NCBI GenBank assembly: GCA_018363915.1
Contig: JAGZMY010000009.1
Coordinates: forward strand, 23,476 to 87,475
Origin: Anaerococcus vaginalis
GTDB lineage: Bacteria; Bacillota; Clostridia; Tissierellales; Peptoniphilaceae
DNA: 64,000 nucleotides
Reading direction: 5' to 3'
Positions within the stretch are counted from its first letter, which is position 1, and every line of letters begins with the position of its first letter. The notes beneath the pieces were generated by a model. That model was given only the letters and a program-made list of their open reading frames with translations. It did no database searches and was not told the DNA's origin. Both the position numbers and the translations under genes were made by a program. Shown in pieces: positions 1 to 8,144 of the stretch.

Positions 1-539
1 TTCATTAAGCAACCACCATCAGATTCCCATTTTCCTCTCCAAGGTGCTTGATCATAATAGTTTTTATTTCTATTCCATCTAACATGAATAGAGCCATGAG
101 ATAATTTACCAAATCTTCCTTCATCCATTGCTTTTCTTGTTTTATGAACAGCTATATTAAATCTATTTTGATGGCAAACTGATACTTTTACATTTTTTTC
201 TTTACTTAAATTTATAATTTTATTTGCATCTTCCATTGACATTGCCATTGGTTTTTCAATTATTACATTAATTCCGTTTTCAATACAATATAAAGCTATT
301 TCTGCATGAATTCCGCTTTCTGTTGCAATACTTACAAAATCTAAATCTAGATTTTCATCTATCATTTTTTTGTAATCACTATATTTTTTGAAGTCTTTAT
401 TGTATTTTGTCTTTTCTACTAGCTGATCAATTTTTTCAAGTTTTATATCACAAGCTGCAACCATATCTATATTGTTTTCTACAACTGCTTTGATATGATT
501 TACTGCTATACGTCCACATCCAATTAGTGCATATTTCAT
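1..539 (-). CDS. Gfo/Idh/MocA-family oxidoreductase, C-terminus cut by window edge
   Basis: About 179 N-terminal residues are visible. The protein opens MKYALIGCGRIAVNHIKA, a Rossmann NAD(P) site (GxGxxA-type) at residues 6-14. It contains EKPMAMS at about 97-103, the Lys-Pro motif typical of Gfo/Idh/MocA dehydrogenases. A later stretch reading HVRWNRNKNYYDQAPWRG resembles WbpB/WlbA, which oxidise the 3-position of UDP-GlcNAcA on the way to 2,3-diamino uronic acids. It is the last visible gene of the minus-strand polysaccharide operon, 3 bases after the 2-epimerase gene. The neighbouring 6-dehydrogenase and 2-epimerase support the WbpB-like role, but this is inferred from context. The catalytic C-terminal half is outside the window. 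Confidence 0.85.
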   Translation of the reverse strand, partial: MKYALIGCGRIAVNHIKAVVENNIDMVAACDIKLEKIDQLVEKTKYNKDFKKYSDYKKMIDENLDLDFVSIATESGIHAEIALYCIENGINVIIEKPMAMSMEDANKIINLSKEKNVKVSVCHQNRFNIAVHKTRKAMDEGRFGKLSHGSIHVRWNRNKNYYDQAPWRGKWESDGGCLM

Positions 540-542
540 TTA

Positions 543-1628
543 TTATTTCCTTTCTGAATATGATTTATATAATAAATCAACTATTTTCATTGCTGAGTTG
601 CCATCTCCAAATGGTCTATAATTATCATTTATTTTTTGAATTTTATTTAAATTATTTAAAATCTCACTTTTAATAGGTTTTGATAAATTATTCCTATTTT
701 CAACCATTGTTTCTGGCCAACACTCAAAGTCAAGAAGTGTTACACATTTTTTATTTGCAAAGAAAGCTTCTCTTTGTAGACCACCAGAATCTGTTACAAT
801 TTTTTCTGCATTTTTTACTAAACAAGTGCTTTCTAAATATCCTACTGGCTCACACAATATTATATTTTTGAAATTGTATAAATTGTTAAGTCTTAATGCT
901 CTTTCTTTATTTCTAGGATGAACCGGATAAATAGTAGGGAAATCTAAATCATTCATTGCCTTAAATATTTCTAGTAGAGTTTGATCATCTTTCGTATTTT
1001 CTTCTCTATGACAAGTTAGATAGTAAAATTTCTTAGGTACATCTATTTCTTCTCCAAATAATGTATTTAATTTAATATCTTTGACATTTAAAATCTTACT
1101 ATATTTATCAAATGCATCATACATTGGATCCCCTACTAAGAAACTATTATTGGATAGTCCCTCTTTTTTTAATTCATCGTATCCACTTTTTGTACTAGCA
1201 AGCAAAAGGCTTGATACATGATCTGTACATATCCTATTTATCTCTTCTGGATTTGTCATAGAATGAGTTCTTGCACCTGCTTCAACATGACAAACTGGAA
1301 TATGAAGTTTTGCTGCTGATAATGCTGCTGCAAGAGTAGAGTTTGTATCTCCATAAACCAATAGATAATCAGGAGATTCTTTTTCCAATACTTTTTCAAT
1401 TTCAATCATCATTTTTCCTGTCATTTCGGCATGACTTCCGCCTGAAATACCTAAGTTATAATTTGGCTTAGGTATTTCTAATTCTTCAAAAAATTTCTCT
1501 GACATATTATAGTCATAATGTTGACCAGTATGGACAAGAATTTCTGTATATTTTTTTCTAAGCTCATGTGATACCACTGCAGCTTTTATAAATTGAGGTC
1601 TTGCTCCAACAACAGTTAATATTTTCAT
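543..1628 (-). CDS. wecB: UDP-N-acetylglucosamine 2-epimerase (WecB/WbpI family)
   Basis: 361 residues, a normal length for non-hydrolysing UDP-GlcNAc 2-epimerases. It begins MKILTVVGARPQFIKAA, the family's N-terminal signature, followed by HTGQHYDYNMS near 33-43. VYGDTNSTLAAALSA (about 92-106), HVEAGART (about 114-121), TCHREEN and TDSGGLQREAF near the C-terminus are all catalytic or nucleotide-binding family motifs. AGGGAG precedes the ATG. The family interconverts UDP-GlcNAc and UDP-ManNAc. WbpI homologues act on the 2,3-diacetamido uronic acid instead, and the adjacent WbpB-like and 6-dehydrogenase genes make that substrate possible. Sequence alone does not decide between the two. Confidence 0.93.
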   Translation of the reverse strand: MKILTVVGARPQFIKAAVVSHELRKKYTEILVHTGQHYDYNMSEKFFEELEIPKPNYNLGISGGSHAEMTGKMMIEIEKVLEKESPDYLLVYGDTNSTLAAALSAAKLHIPVCHVEAGARTHSMTNPEEINRICTDHVSSLLLASTKSGYDELKKEGLSNNSFLVGDPMYDAFDKYSKILNVKDIKLNTLFGEEIDVPKKFYYLTCHREENTKDDQTLLEIFKAMNDLDFPTIYPVHPRNKERALRLNNLYNFKNIILCEPVGYLESTCLVKNAEKIVTDSGGLQREAFFANKKCVTLLDFECWPETMVENRNNLSKPIKSEILNNLNKIQKINDNYRPFGDGNSAMKIVDLLYKSYSERK

Positions 1629-1646
1629 ATTATCTCCCTATTTTTT

Positions 1647-2966
1647 CTAAAGGACATCTATTTTATCTCTATTTTTTACATTTACTAAAGCATTTTTTGT
1701 ATCAAATACGCGTTTAGATAACTTACAAATTCTTTCGTAATCTACTTTAGAGTGGTTTGTTGTAACCACTATTAAATCTGATTCTTTGATTGTTTCATCG
1801 CTTAATTCTTTAAGTCCATCTGAATATAGTTTTCCTTTGTATTTATATTCTCTAATGTATGGATCATAGAATTTTACATTAGCTCCATAAGCTTTTAATT
1901 TGTCGATTACTTCTAATGATGGGCTTTCTCTATAATCATCAATATCTGCTTTATATGCAATTCCTAAAACTAAAACATTAGCTCCATTAAGAGATTTTTT
2001 ATCTTTATTTAGTATTTCCATACTTCTATCAATTACATATTGTGGCATTTTATCATTTATAATCATAGAACTTTCAATCATAGATGTGTGGAATTTATAT
2101 TCTTTTGCTTTCCATGTTAAATAATATGGATCTAAAGGTATACAATGTCCACCTAGACCAGGACCTGGGTAAAATGGCATAAAGCCGTATGGTTTTGTTG
2201 ATGCTGCTTTGATAACTTCCCATATATCTATATCCATTTCATGGCATAGAATTGCTAACTCATTTACAAGTCCTATATTTACATTTCTAAATGTATTTTC
2301 AAGAATTTTTTCCATCTCTGCAACTGCTGGGCTTGATACTTTATAAACATCTCCTTCTAGGACTTCATTATAAACTGCAGCTATTGAATCTAGTGCATCT
2401 TGTCCTATAGCACCAACTACTTTTGGAGTATTTTTAGTTTTATAAACTGCATTACCTGGATCTACTCTTTCAGGTGAAAATCCTAGATAGAAATCTTCTT
2501 CACATTTTAATCCTGATTCTTTTTCAAGAATTGGTTTAATTAATTCTTCTGTTGTGCCTGGATAAGTTGTTGATTCTAATACAATCATTGTATCTTTGCT
2601 CATGTGTTTTCCTATTTCTGTAGCACTTGATTTAACATAATCCAACTCTGGTGCTTGATGTGCATTTAAAGGAGTAGGTACGCAAATAGCTATAAAATCC
2701 ATATCTTTTATAAATGAATAATCTGTTGTTGCCTTTAATTTGCCTTCATCAACTAATTGTTTCATTTTTTCAGGAATTACATCGCCTATATAATTAATTC
2801 CATTATTTACTTTTTCTACCTTTTCAGCTTGAACATCAAATCCTGTTGTTTCGAATCCAGCTCCTGCTTTTTCTACAGCAAGTGGCAAACCAACATATCC
2901 TAATCCTACTACGCCTATTTTTAATGATTTGTCTTTAATTTTTTCTAAAATTTTATTTTTGTCCAT
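1647..2966 (-). CDS. UDP-N-acetyl-hexosamine 6-dehydrogenase (WbpA/WecC type)
   Basis: 439 residues. An N-terminal NAD-binding Rossmann fold carries KIGVVGLGYVGLPLAVEKA (about 16-34). The central helical domain has ENTFRNVNIGLVNELA. The active-site segment GPGLGGHCIPLDPYYL contains the catalytic Cys. A C-terminal UDP-binding domain starts near LVLGIAYKADIDDYRESPS. The GGHCIPxDPYYL variant is typical of enzymes that oxidise UDP-GlcNAc or UDP-ManNAc to the uronic acid, rather than of UDP-glucose dehydrogenases. The ATG overlaps the end of the upstream glycosyltransferase gene by 14 bases and has AAGGAG inside that gene, indicating translational coupling. It acts in the cytosol to supply a uronic acid sugar for the capsule or wall polymer. 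Confidence 0.93.
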   Translation of the reverse strand: MDKNKILEKIKDKSLKIGVVGLGYVGLPLAVEKAGAGFETTGFDVQAEKVEKVNNGINYIGDVIPEKMKQLVDEGKLKATTDYSFIKDMDFIAICVPTPLNAHQAPELDYVKSSATEIGKHMSKDTMIVLESTTYPGTTEELIKPILEKESGLKCEEDFYLGFSPERVDPGNAVYKTKNTPKVVGAIGQDALDSIAAVYNEVLEGDVYKVSSPAVAEMEKILENTFRNVNIGLVNELAILCHEMDIDIWEVIKAASTKPYGFMPFYPGPGLGGHCIPLDPYYLTWKAKEYKFHTSMIESSMIINDKMPQYVIDRSMEILNKDKKSLNGANVLVLGIAYKADIDDYRESPSLEVIDKLKAYGANVKFYDPYIREYKYKGKLYSDGLKELSDETIKESDLIVVTTNHSKVDYERICKLSKRVFDTKNALVNVKNRDKIDVL

Positions 2967-4242
2967 TTTTATTCTCCTTTTTTGTTACATTTCCAATTAC
3001 ACCTAATAATTTATTTGTTAAATTAACATAATCATAATTTATTGAAGCTTTTCTTGCATTTAAACCTTTTTTGATACGTATATCCTCATTATCAGAAATT
3101 TTTTCTATTAGTTTTGCTAATTCATCTGGCTTTTGCTCATTGAGAACATAACCACAATCATATTTTTCTATTATTAAAAATTTACCTGGAAAAGTTTGAA
3201 TTGTAGGCTTACCAGATGCTAGATACTCAAATAATTTATTTTGACTTCCACCATATTTCATTATGCCTGACGATTTATAATGCAATAAATTAAATGTAGA
3301 TTTTGTTAAAATATAAGGTATGTATTTTTTTTCTACTCTTCCCATAAATTTAACATTATTTATATTCTCATTTTTGCACTTTTTCTCTAGATTTTCCTTT
3401 TCATTTCCATCTCCATATATCATAAATCTAATTTTATTATTTTTTATAATTTTAGCAGTTTCCAAAATGAAATCTAAATCATTAACTTTTCTAATTGAGC
3501 CTGTATATACTATATTTATAAAATTCTTATCTTCTAGTATTTTGTCATTGAGAATATCTTTTTTTGCACTTACATCAAATTTTTCTAGCTCAACTCCATT
3601 ATTAACATAATGAATTTTTTCAGAACCAATATAATCAATCCACCCCATATCTTCGATATATTTTGGACCGCCTGGCATTGTGAATATTAAAGCAGATGAT
3701 TTTTTATATATCCATCTTTCTCCTTTGTATAAAATTTTTTCTAACAAAGAATTTCTTTTAACATATCCATATTCTATTAAACTTTCTGGCCATAAATCTC
3801 TGACTTCACAAATACACGGTACATTTAATTTTTTCGATAAATAGTTTCCTACAATCATTGTTAAAGGATGTGGTGAGGAAGCAATTATTACATCAGGTTT
3901 ACCTTTTTCTCTAGCTTCTTTTTTAGCAACCTTATACAAATTCTTAGCGAAGTCAAACATATTTATAACTCTATTTATGCCATTTCCTGTGGCAGAGTGA
4001 GTTCTTACATAAATAAAAGGCACTCCGCTTGATTGGTCTTTCTTGTATAAACTACCATCATTAATAATCTGTTCATTAGAATAGTGAAGATATGAGGATG
4101 CAAAAACTGTAGGATCGTGTCCTTTTCTTATTAAATATTTAGAAAAATAATATGGCCTTGCAAGTCCTGTAGAAGTTGGTGGAGTTGCATAATGATGAAA
4201 AAACCATATTTTATATTTTTTATTTTCTTTTGAATTTTCCAT
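2953..4242 (-). CDS. Glycosyltransferase family 4 (WbuB-like)
   Basis: 429 residues with a two-domain GT-B layout. The N-terminus KIWFFHHYATPPTSTGLARPYYFSKYL (positions about 11-37) resembles WbuB-type transferases, which begin with an acceptor-binding loop. The C-terminal domain contains IVYTGSIRKVNDLDF (start of the donor-binding Rossmann fold), FMGRVEKKYIPYIL, and KLFEYLASGKPTIQTFPG, with the E-x(n)-E donor motif region of GT4. It probably adds the second sugar, often a FucNAc- or ManNAc-type unit, to the lipid-linked residue placed by the PglC-like enzyme encoded just upstream. Donor and linkage cannot be told from sequence. It is co-transcribed and ends inside the 6-dehydrogenase gene. 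Confidence 0.88.
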   Translation of the reverse strand: MENSKENKKYKIWFFHHYATPPTSTGLARPYYFSKYLIRKGHDPTVFASSYLHYSNEQIINDGSLYKKDQSSGVPFIYVRTHSATGNGINRVINMFDFAKNLYKVAKKEAREKGKPDVIIASSPHPLTMIVGNYLSKKLNVPCICEVRDLWPESLIEYGYVKRNSLLEKILYKGERWIYKKSSALIFTMPGGPKYIEDMGWIDYIGSEKIHYVNNGVELEKFDVSAKKDILNDKILEDKNFINIVYTGSIRKVNDLDFILETAKIIKNNKIRFMIYGDGNEKENLEKKCKNENINNVKFMGRVEKKYIPYILTKSTFNLLHYKSSGIMKYGGSQNKLFEYLASGKPTIQTFPGKFLIIEKYDCGYVLNEQKPDELAKLIEKISDNEDIRIKKGLNARKASINYDYVNLTNKLLGVIGNVTKKENKNGQK

Positions 4243-4256
4243 TCGCTTTACCTTTT

Positions 4257-4943
4257 CTATTTTGATACAGCTATAACTGTTTTTATCATAGTTTTTATAT
4301 CTTTTGCAAGAGAAAATTCTCTAACACTTTTTAAATTATATTTCATTTTTTCTGGCAATATTTTTTCTATATATATCTTATCAGTGTCAGTTTCATCTCT
4401 AAGCAAATTTGCTTCATCCTTATATTCTATGCTTGTTTCTGATGTTACTCCTGCTTTTAGCAATAGGGTTGCATACATTTCATTTGTATAATGCTTTACA
4501 TAATATGGACTTTCAGGTCTTGTGCCTACAAAACTCATATCTCCTTTTAAAATATTAAAAAGTTGAGGAATTTCATCAAGTCGATACTTCCTGAGTGTCT
4601 TTCCTATTTTGGTTATCCTATTATCATTACCTACAGTTACTTGACTACCTATTTTATCTGCATCTTTTACCATAGTTCTAAATTTATAAATCTGAAATTC
4701 TTTATTATACTGAGTTATTCTAGTAGACTTATATATAATTTCTCCTTTAGAATCTTTTTTTATTAAAATAGCTAGTATTATTAGTAATGGAAATAGTATT
4801 ATTATCAATATCAAAGACATAATTATATCAAATATTCTTTTCAAGAATAAACTAACTTGTTTCTTTTTGAGAATTTTATAATATGATAGAATTTCGTCTT
4901 TTCGCATTTCTAAAGGCAAATCATCCCATTTTTTCAACATCAT
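4257..4943 (-). CDS. Initiating sugar-1-phosphate transferase (PglC/WcaJ family)
   Basis: 228 residues. An N-terminal hydrophobic hairpin (about 36-62) is preceded by KRIFDI. The catalytic domain follows with FQIYKFRTMVKDAD, KTLRKYRLDEIPQLFNILKGDMSFVGTRPE and the conserved Asp-Glu pair in RLDEIPQ. This is the monotopic phosphoglycosyl transferase family, which moves a sugar-1-phosphate from a UDP-sugar to undecaprenyl phosphate at the cytoplasmic membrane face and so starts repeat-unit assembly. It lacks the large N-terminal transmembrane part of WbaP/WcaJ and is closer in size to PglC. Next to PglF-like dehydratase and PglE-like aminotransferase genes, UDP-bacillosamine or a related sugar is the likely donor, by inference. 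There are two possible ATGs at the start (MM). Confidence 0.9.
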   Translation of the reverse strand: MMLKKWDDLPLEMRKDEILSYYKILKKKQVSLFLKRIFDIIMSLILIIILFPLLIILAILIKKDSKGEIIYKSTRITQYNKEFQIYKFRTMVKDADKIGSQVTVGNDNRITKIGKTLRKYRLDEIPQLFNILKGDMSFVGTRPESPYYVKHYTNEMYATLLLKAGVTSETSIEYKDEANLLRDETDTDKIYIEKILPEKMKYNLKSVREFSLAKDIKTMIKTVIAVSK

Positions 4944-4944
4944 T

Positions 4945-6165
4945 TTACCTTTTTATATATTTATTTGTTATAAATCTATAATTTTCAATTATATAATCAA
5001 CTTCCTCATCAGTAAGTTTTGTGTGAAGAGGTAGTGTTATTTCATTTTTGTAATGATTGTAGGCATTTGGATAATCTTTTATATCAAATCCTAACTTTTT
5101 GTATGCTGTTAATAGGGGAAGTGGTTTATAGTGAACGTTGCATGCTATTCCTTTTTCTGCCATTTCTTCTATTATTTTATTTCTTTGTTCTGTATCTATT
5201 CCTGGAACTTGTGTTATATAAAGATGTCCTGATGATTTGTGATTTTGGTCAAAGTGGTTTAGGCTTTCTATTCCAAGTGGTCTAAAGGCTTTGTCGTATT
5301 TTTCTATTATTTCTTTTCTTCTTTTTAAAAGTATTGGATACCTTTTTACTTGGGCAAGTCCTATTCCTGCTAATACGTCTGTCATATTGCATTTGTACCA
5401 AGGTCCTACTATATCATATTCCCATGACCCTAGTTTTGTTTTGCTCAAAGCATCTTTTGATTGACCATGAAGGGATAATAATTGATATTTTTTGTAGAGT
5501 TTTTCGTTGTCTATTCCTTCTTTGTCTTTCCATGTTGCATATCCACCTTCTGCTGTTGTGAAATTTTTTACTGCATGGAAGGAAAAATTTGAAAAATCTG
5601 CTACTGATCCTACTTTTTTTTCTTTATACTCTGCTCCCAAAGCATGAGCTGCATCTGACATTACTATTATTCTGTTGTAGGCTTCTTGGATTTCATTGTT
5701 TGCCTTAAATAAATTTTTCTTTTCTTCTACAATTTCAAATATTTTATCGTAATCGCAAGGAACTCCTCCCAAATCTATAGGAATTATTACTTTTGTTTTT
5801 TCGTTTATGGCTTCTTTTAGTTTTTCGTAGTCCATTTCTAAATTTTCTTTTTGGGTATCTACTAAAACTAATTTTGCCCCAACATGTTCTACTACTGAGG
5901 CTGTCGCTGTGTAAGTGTAGGCGCTTGTTATCACTTCATCGCCTTCTCCTACTCCCAAAGCTCTAAGAGTCATTTCTGCCGCTGCTGTTTGAGAATTTAA
6001 ACAAACTCCTATATTTGTTCCTGTAAATTCTAGCAAATCTTTTTCTAATTTTTTTGTTTTTGGTCCTGTTGTTATCCAACCAGATTTTAAAGCATCTATT
6101 ACTTCATTAATTTCTTCTTCGCTAATGTCTGGTGGAGAGAATGGTATGTTCATTTTTTTTGTCAT
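4945..6165 (-). CDS. DegT/DnrJ/EryC1/StrS PLP-dependent sugar aminotransferase
   Basis: 406 residues. Motifs in order are MNIPFSPPDISEEEINEV, GWITTGPKTKKLE, TSAYTYTATASVVEHVGA, a DAAHALGAEY segment with the cofactor-contacting Asp, and SFHAVKNFTTAEGG, where the Lys forms the PLP aldimine. The C-terminal half has the usual HYKPLPLL. Family members transaminate 4-keto or 3-keto UDP-sugars. The gene lies directly after the PglF-like 4,6-dehydratase (stop and start share base 6165), so a PglE-like role making a UDP-4-amino-sugar is the simplest reading. A WbpE-like 3-amination role is the alternative because WbpA- and WbpB-like enzymes are also encoded. No matching N-acetyltransferase gene is in the window. 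Confidence 0.9.
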   Translation of the reverse strand: MTKKMNIPFSPPDISEEEINEVIDALKSGWITTGPKTKKLEKDLLEFTGTNIGVCLNSQTAAAEMTLRALGVGEGDEVITSAYTYTATASVVEHVGAKLVLVDTQKENLEMDYEKLKEAINEKTKVIIPIDLGGVPCDYDKIFEIVEEKKNLFKANNEIQEAYNRIIVMSDAAHALGAEYKEKKVGSVADFSNFSFHAVKNFTTAEGGYATWKDKEGIDNEKLYKKYQLLSLHGQSKDALSKTKLGSWEYDIVGPWYKCNMTDVLAGIGLAQVKRYPILLKRRKEIIEKYDKAFRPLGIESLNHFDQNHKSSGHLYITQVPGIDTEQRNKIIEEMAEKGIACNVHYKPLPLLTAYKKLGFDIKDYPNAYNHYKNEITLPLHTKLTDEEVDYIIENYRFITNKYIKR

Positions 6166-8126
6166 TATTTATTACCCTTTCCTATAAACGTACTTATTAA
6201 ATTATTTATCGTAACAACTATGTCTAATTCGTCTATATTTTCTTGGTTTATTACTTTGTCTAGTTTTTGGAAAAATTCTTCTCTTGAAAATTCTAATGGT
6301 CTTCCTACGGATATGCCTTCTACTTTTGTATCTGATAAAAGTTCTTCGTCCATTAGTCTTTCTTCGTATAGTTTTTCTCCTGGTCTTAGGCCTGTGTATA
6401 CTATTGGCATATCTATATCTGGTTTATAGCCTGATAATTTTATTAATTGTCTTGCCAAATAATCTATTTTTACTGGCTCTCCCATATCTAGTACAAATAT
6501 TTCTCCGCCTTGTGCCATTGAGCCTGCTTGTAATACTAATTTTACTGCTTCTTTTATGGTCATAAAGTAGCGGATTATTTCTGGATGGGTTACTGTTACT
6601 GGCCCACCTGATGCTATTTGTTCTTTGAAAAGTGGAATTACTGATCCGTTTGAACCTAGGACATTTCCAAATCTTACTGCTACGAATTCGGTTTTTGGAT
6701 TTTTTTCTTGTAAGTAATCTTTTGGATTTATGGTGATTATTCTGTCACCATCGTTGATTGTTACTTTTGCTAGTTTTTCATATTCTTTGTTTGCTCTAAT
6801 ATCATTTATCCCTTGGATTATTTTTTCACATACTCTTTTAGTTGCTCCCATTACTGATGTTGGATTTACTGCCTTGTCAGTTGAGATTAGGACAAATCTT
6901 TTTGCTTCATATATTAATGAAAGAAGAGCTACTATGTAAGTTCCTCTTACGTTATTTTTTATTGCTTCTACTGGACTTACCTCCATTAATGGTACATGTT
7001 TATGAGCTGCTGCGTGGAAAATTATTTCTGGTTTGTAGGTTTCGAATACTTTTTTTACTCTTGCATAGTCTCTTACTGAACCAATTAAGGTGATGAATTT
7101 TAAATCTTTATTATTTCTTTTTAGCTCTTGTTCTATTTCGTAGGCATTGTTTTCGTATATATCAAATATTATCAAAAGTTTTGGTCCGTATTGAGCGATT
7201 TGTCTACAAAGCTCTGATCCAATTGAACCTCCACCGCCTGTTACCAAGACTACTTTATCGTTTAGGTAATCAAAAGTTTCGTTTGAAAATATTTTTACTG
7301 GATCACGTCCTAATAAATCTTCTATTTGGACATCTTTCATTCCAGACATGGAAATACTTCCTGAAACTAATTGGTAAATTCCTGGTAGGACTTTTACCTC
7401 ACAATTTGTTTCATTGCATATTTGTAGGATTTCTCTTTTTTGATTTTCTTGGGCTGATGGTAGGGCTACTAGTATTAGATCTATATCTTCTTTGTTTACA
7501 AGCTCTTTTATTGAATCTCTACCGCCATAAATTATTGTCCCGTCTATATATTGACCTTTTTTTTCTGGATTATCGTCAATAAATGCAACTACTTTTATGC
7601 TTGTATTTTCCTGTCTGTTTGATTTGTTTATATCTTCTTTTATTGTCTGCCCAGCTGATCCTGCTCCAATTATTATTGCTTTTTTGAATTCTGGATTTTT
7701 GTCTAATAGATTATATTTTCCTTGTATAAACATTTTTTTTGAAAATCTTAATGCCACTGTCATTGTGTATTGAATTAATAATCCAAAAACAAAATATGAT
7801 ATAGGCATTCTTCCAAATAATTTAGTGATTCCTAAAAAATGGATTAGTCCTGATAAGATAACAGCTTGAGTAATTCTAATTAATTCATTATATGATATAT
7901 ATTCTAGAATAGCTTTGTACATCCTAAAAAATGAATAAATTGCAATTGTGATTAGTGTATTAACAATTGCATAATTTTCAAAATTTTTTAAATATTCTAA
8001 AGGAATATTTGTTATACTTGCATCAAATCTAAAAATTAATGCAAAAAGATAAGATAAATTTATTATAGCAATGTCAAATATTAATAACGTTACGGTTTTT
8101 TTATTCAATAGTTTTTCAAAACTCAT
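6165..8126 (-). CDS. Membrane-bound UDP-GlcNAc 4,6-dehydratase (PglF/CapD family)
   Basis: 653 residues. Four hydrophobic segments lie in the first 130 residues, then a first Rossmann domain (KKAIIIGAGSAGQTIKEDI). The catalytic extended-SDR domain starts at VVLVTGGGGSIGSELCRQIA. The segment STDKAVNPTSVMGATKR has the Thr-Asp-Lys triad that replaces the usual Tyr in PglF/FlaA1 enzymes, and HAAAHKHVPLMEVSPVEAIK is another family signature. The enzyme makes UDP-4-keto-6-deoxy-GlcNAc, the first step to bacillosamine and related sugars. It sits upstream of, and is coupled to, the aminotransferase gene. The full family length and both domains are intact. Confidence 0.93.
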   Translation of the reverse strand: MSFEKLLNKKTVTLLIFDIAIINLSYLFALIFRFDASITNIPLEYLKNFENYAIVNTLITIAIYSFFRMYKAILEYISYNELIRITQAVILSGLIHFLGITKLFGRMPISYFVFGLLIQYTMTVALRFSKKMFIQGKYNLLDKNPEFKKAIIIGAGSAGQTIKEDINKSNRQENTSIKVVAFIDDNPEKKGQYIDGTIIYGGRDSIKELVNKEDIDLILVALPSAQENQKREILQICNETNCEVKVLPGIYQLVSGSISMSGMKDVQIEDLLGRDPVKIFSNETFDYLNDKVVLVTGGGGSIGSELCRQIAQYGPKLLIIFDIYENNAYEIEQELKRNNKDLKFITLIGSVRDYARVKKVFETYKPEIIFHAAAHKHVPLMEVSPVEAIKNNVRGTYIVALLSLIYEAKRFVLISTDKAVNPTSVMGATKRVCEKIIQGINDIRANKEYEKLAKVTINDGDRIITINPKDYLQEKNPKTEFVAVRFGNVLGSNGSVIPLFKEQIASGGPVTVTHPEIIRYFMTIKEAVKLVLQAGSMAQGGEIFVLDMGEPVKIDYLARQLIKLSGYKPDIDMPIVYTGLRPGEKLYEERLMDEELLSDTKVEGISVGRPLEFSREEFFQKLDKVINQENIDELDIVVTINNLISTFIGKGNK

Positions 8127-8144
8127 TTTAACCTCTTTTATAAA

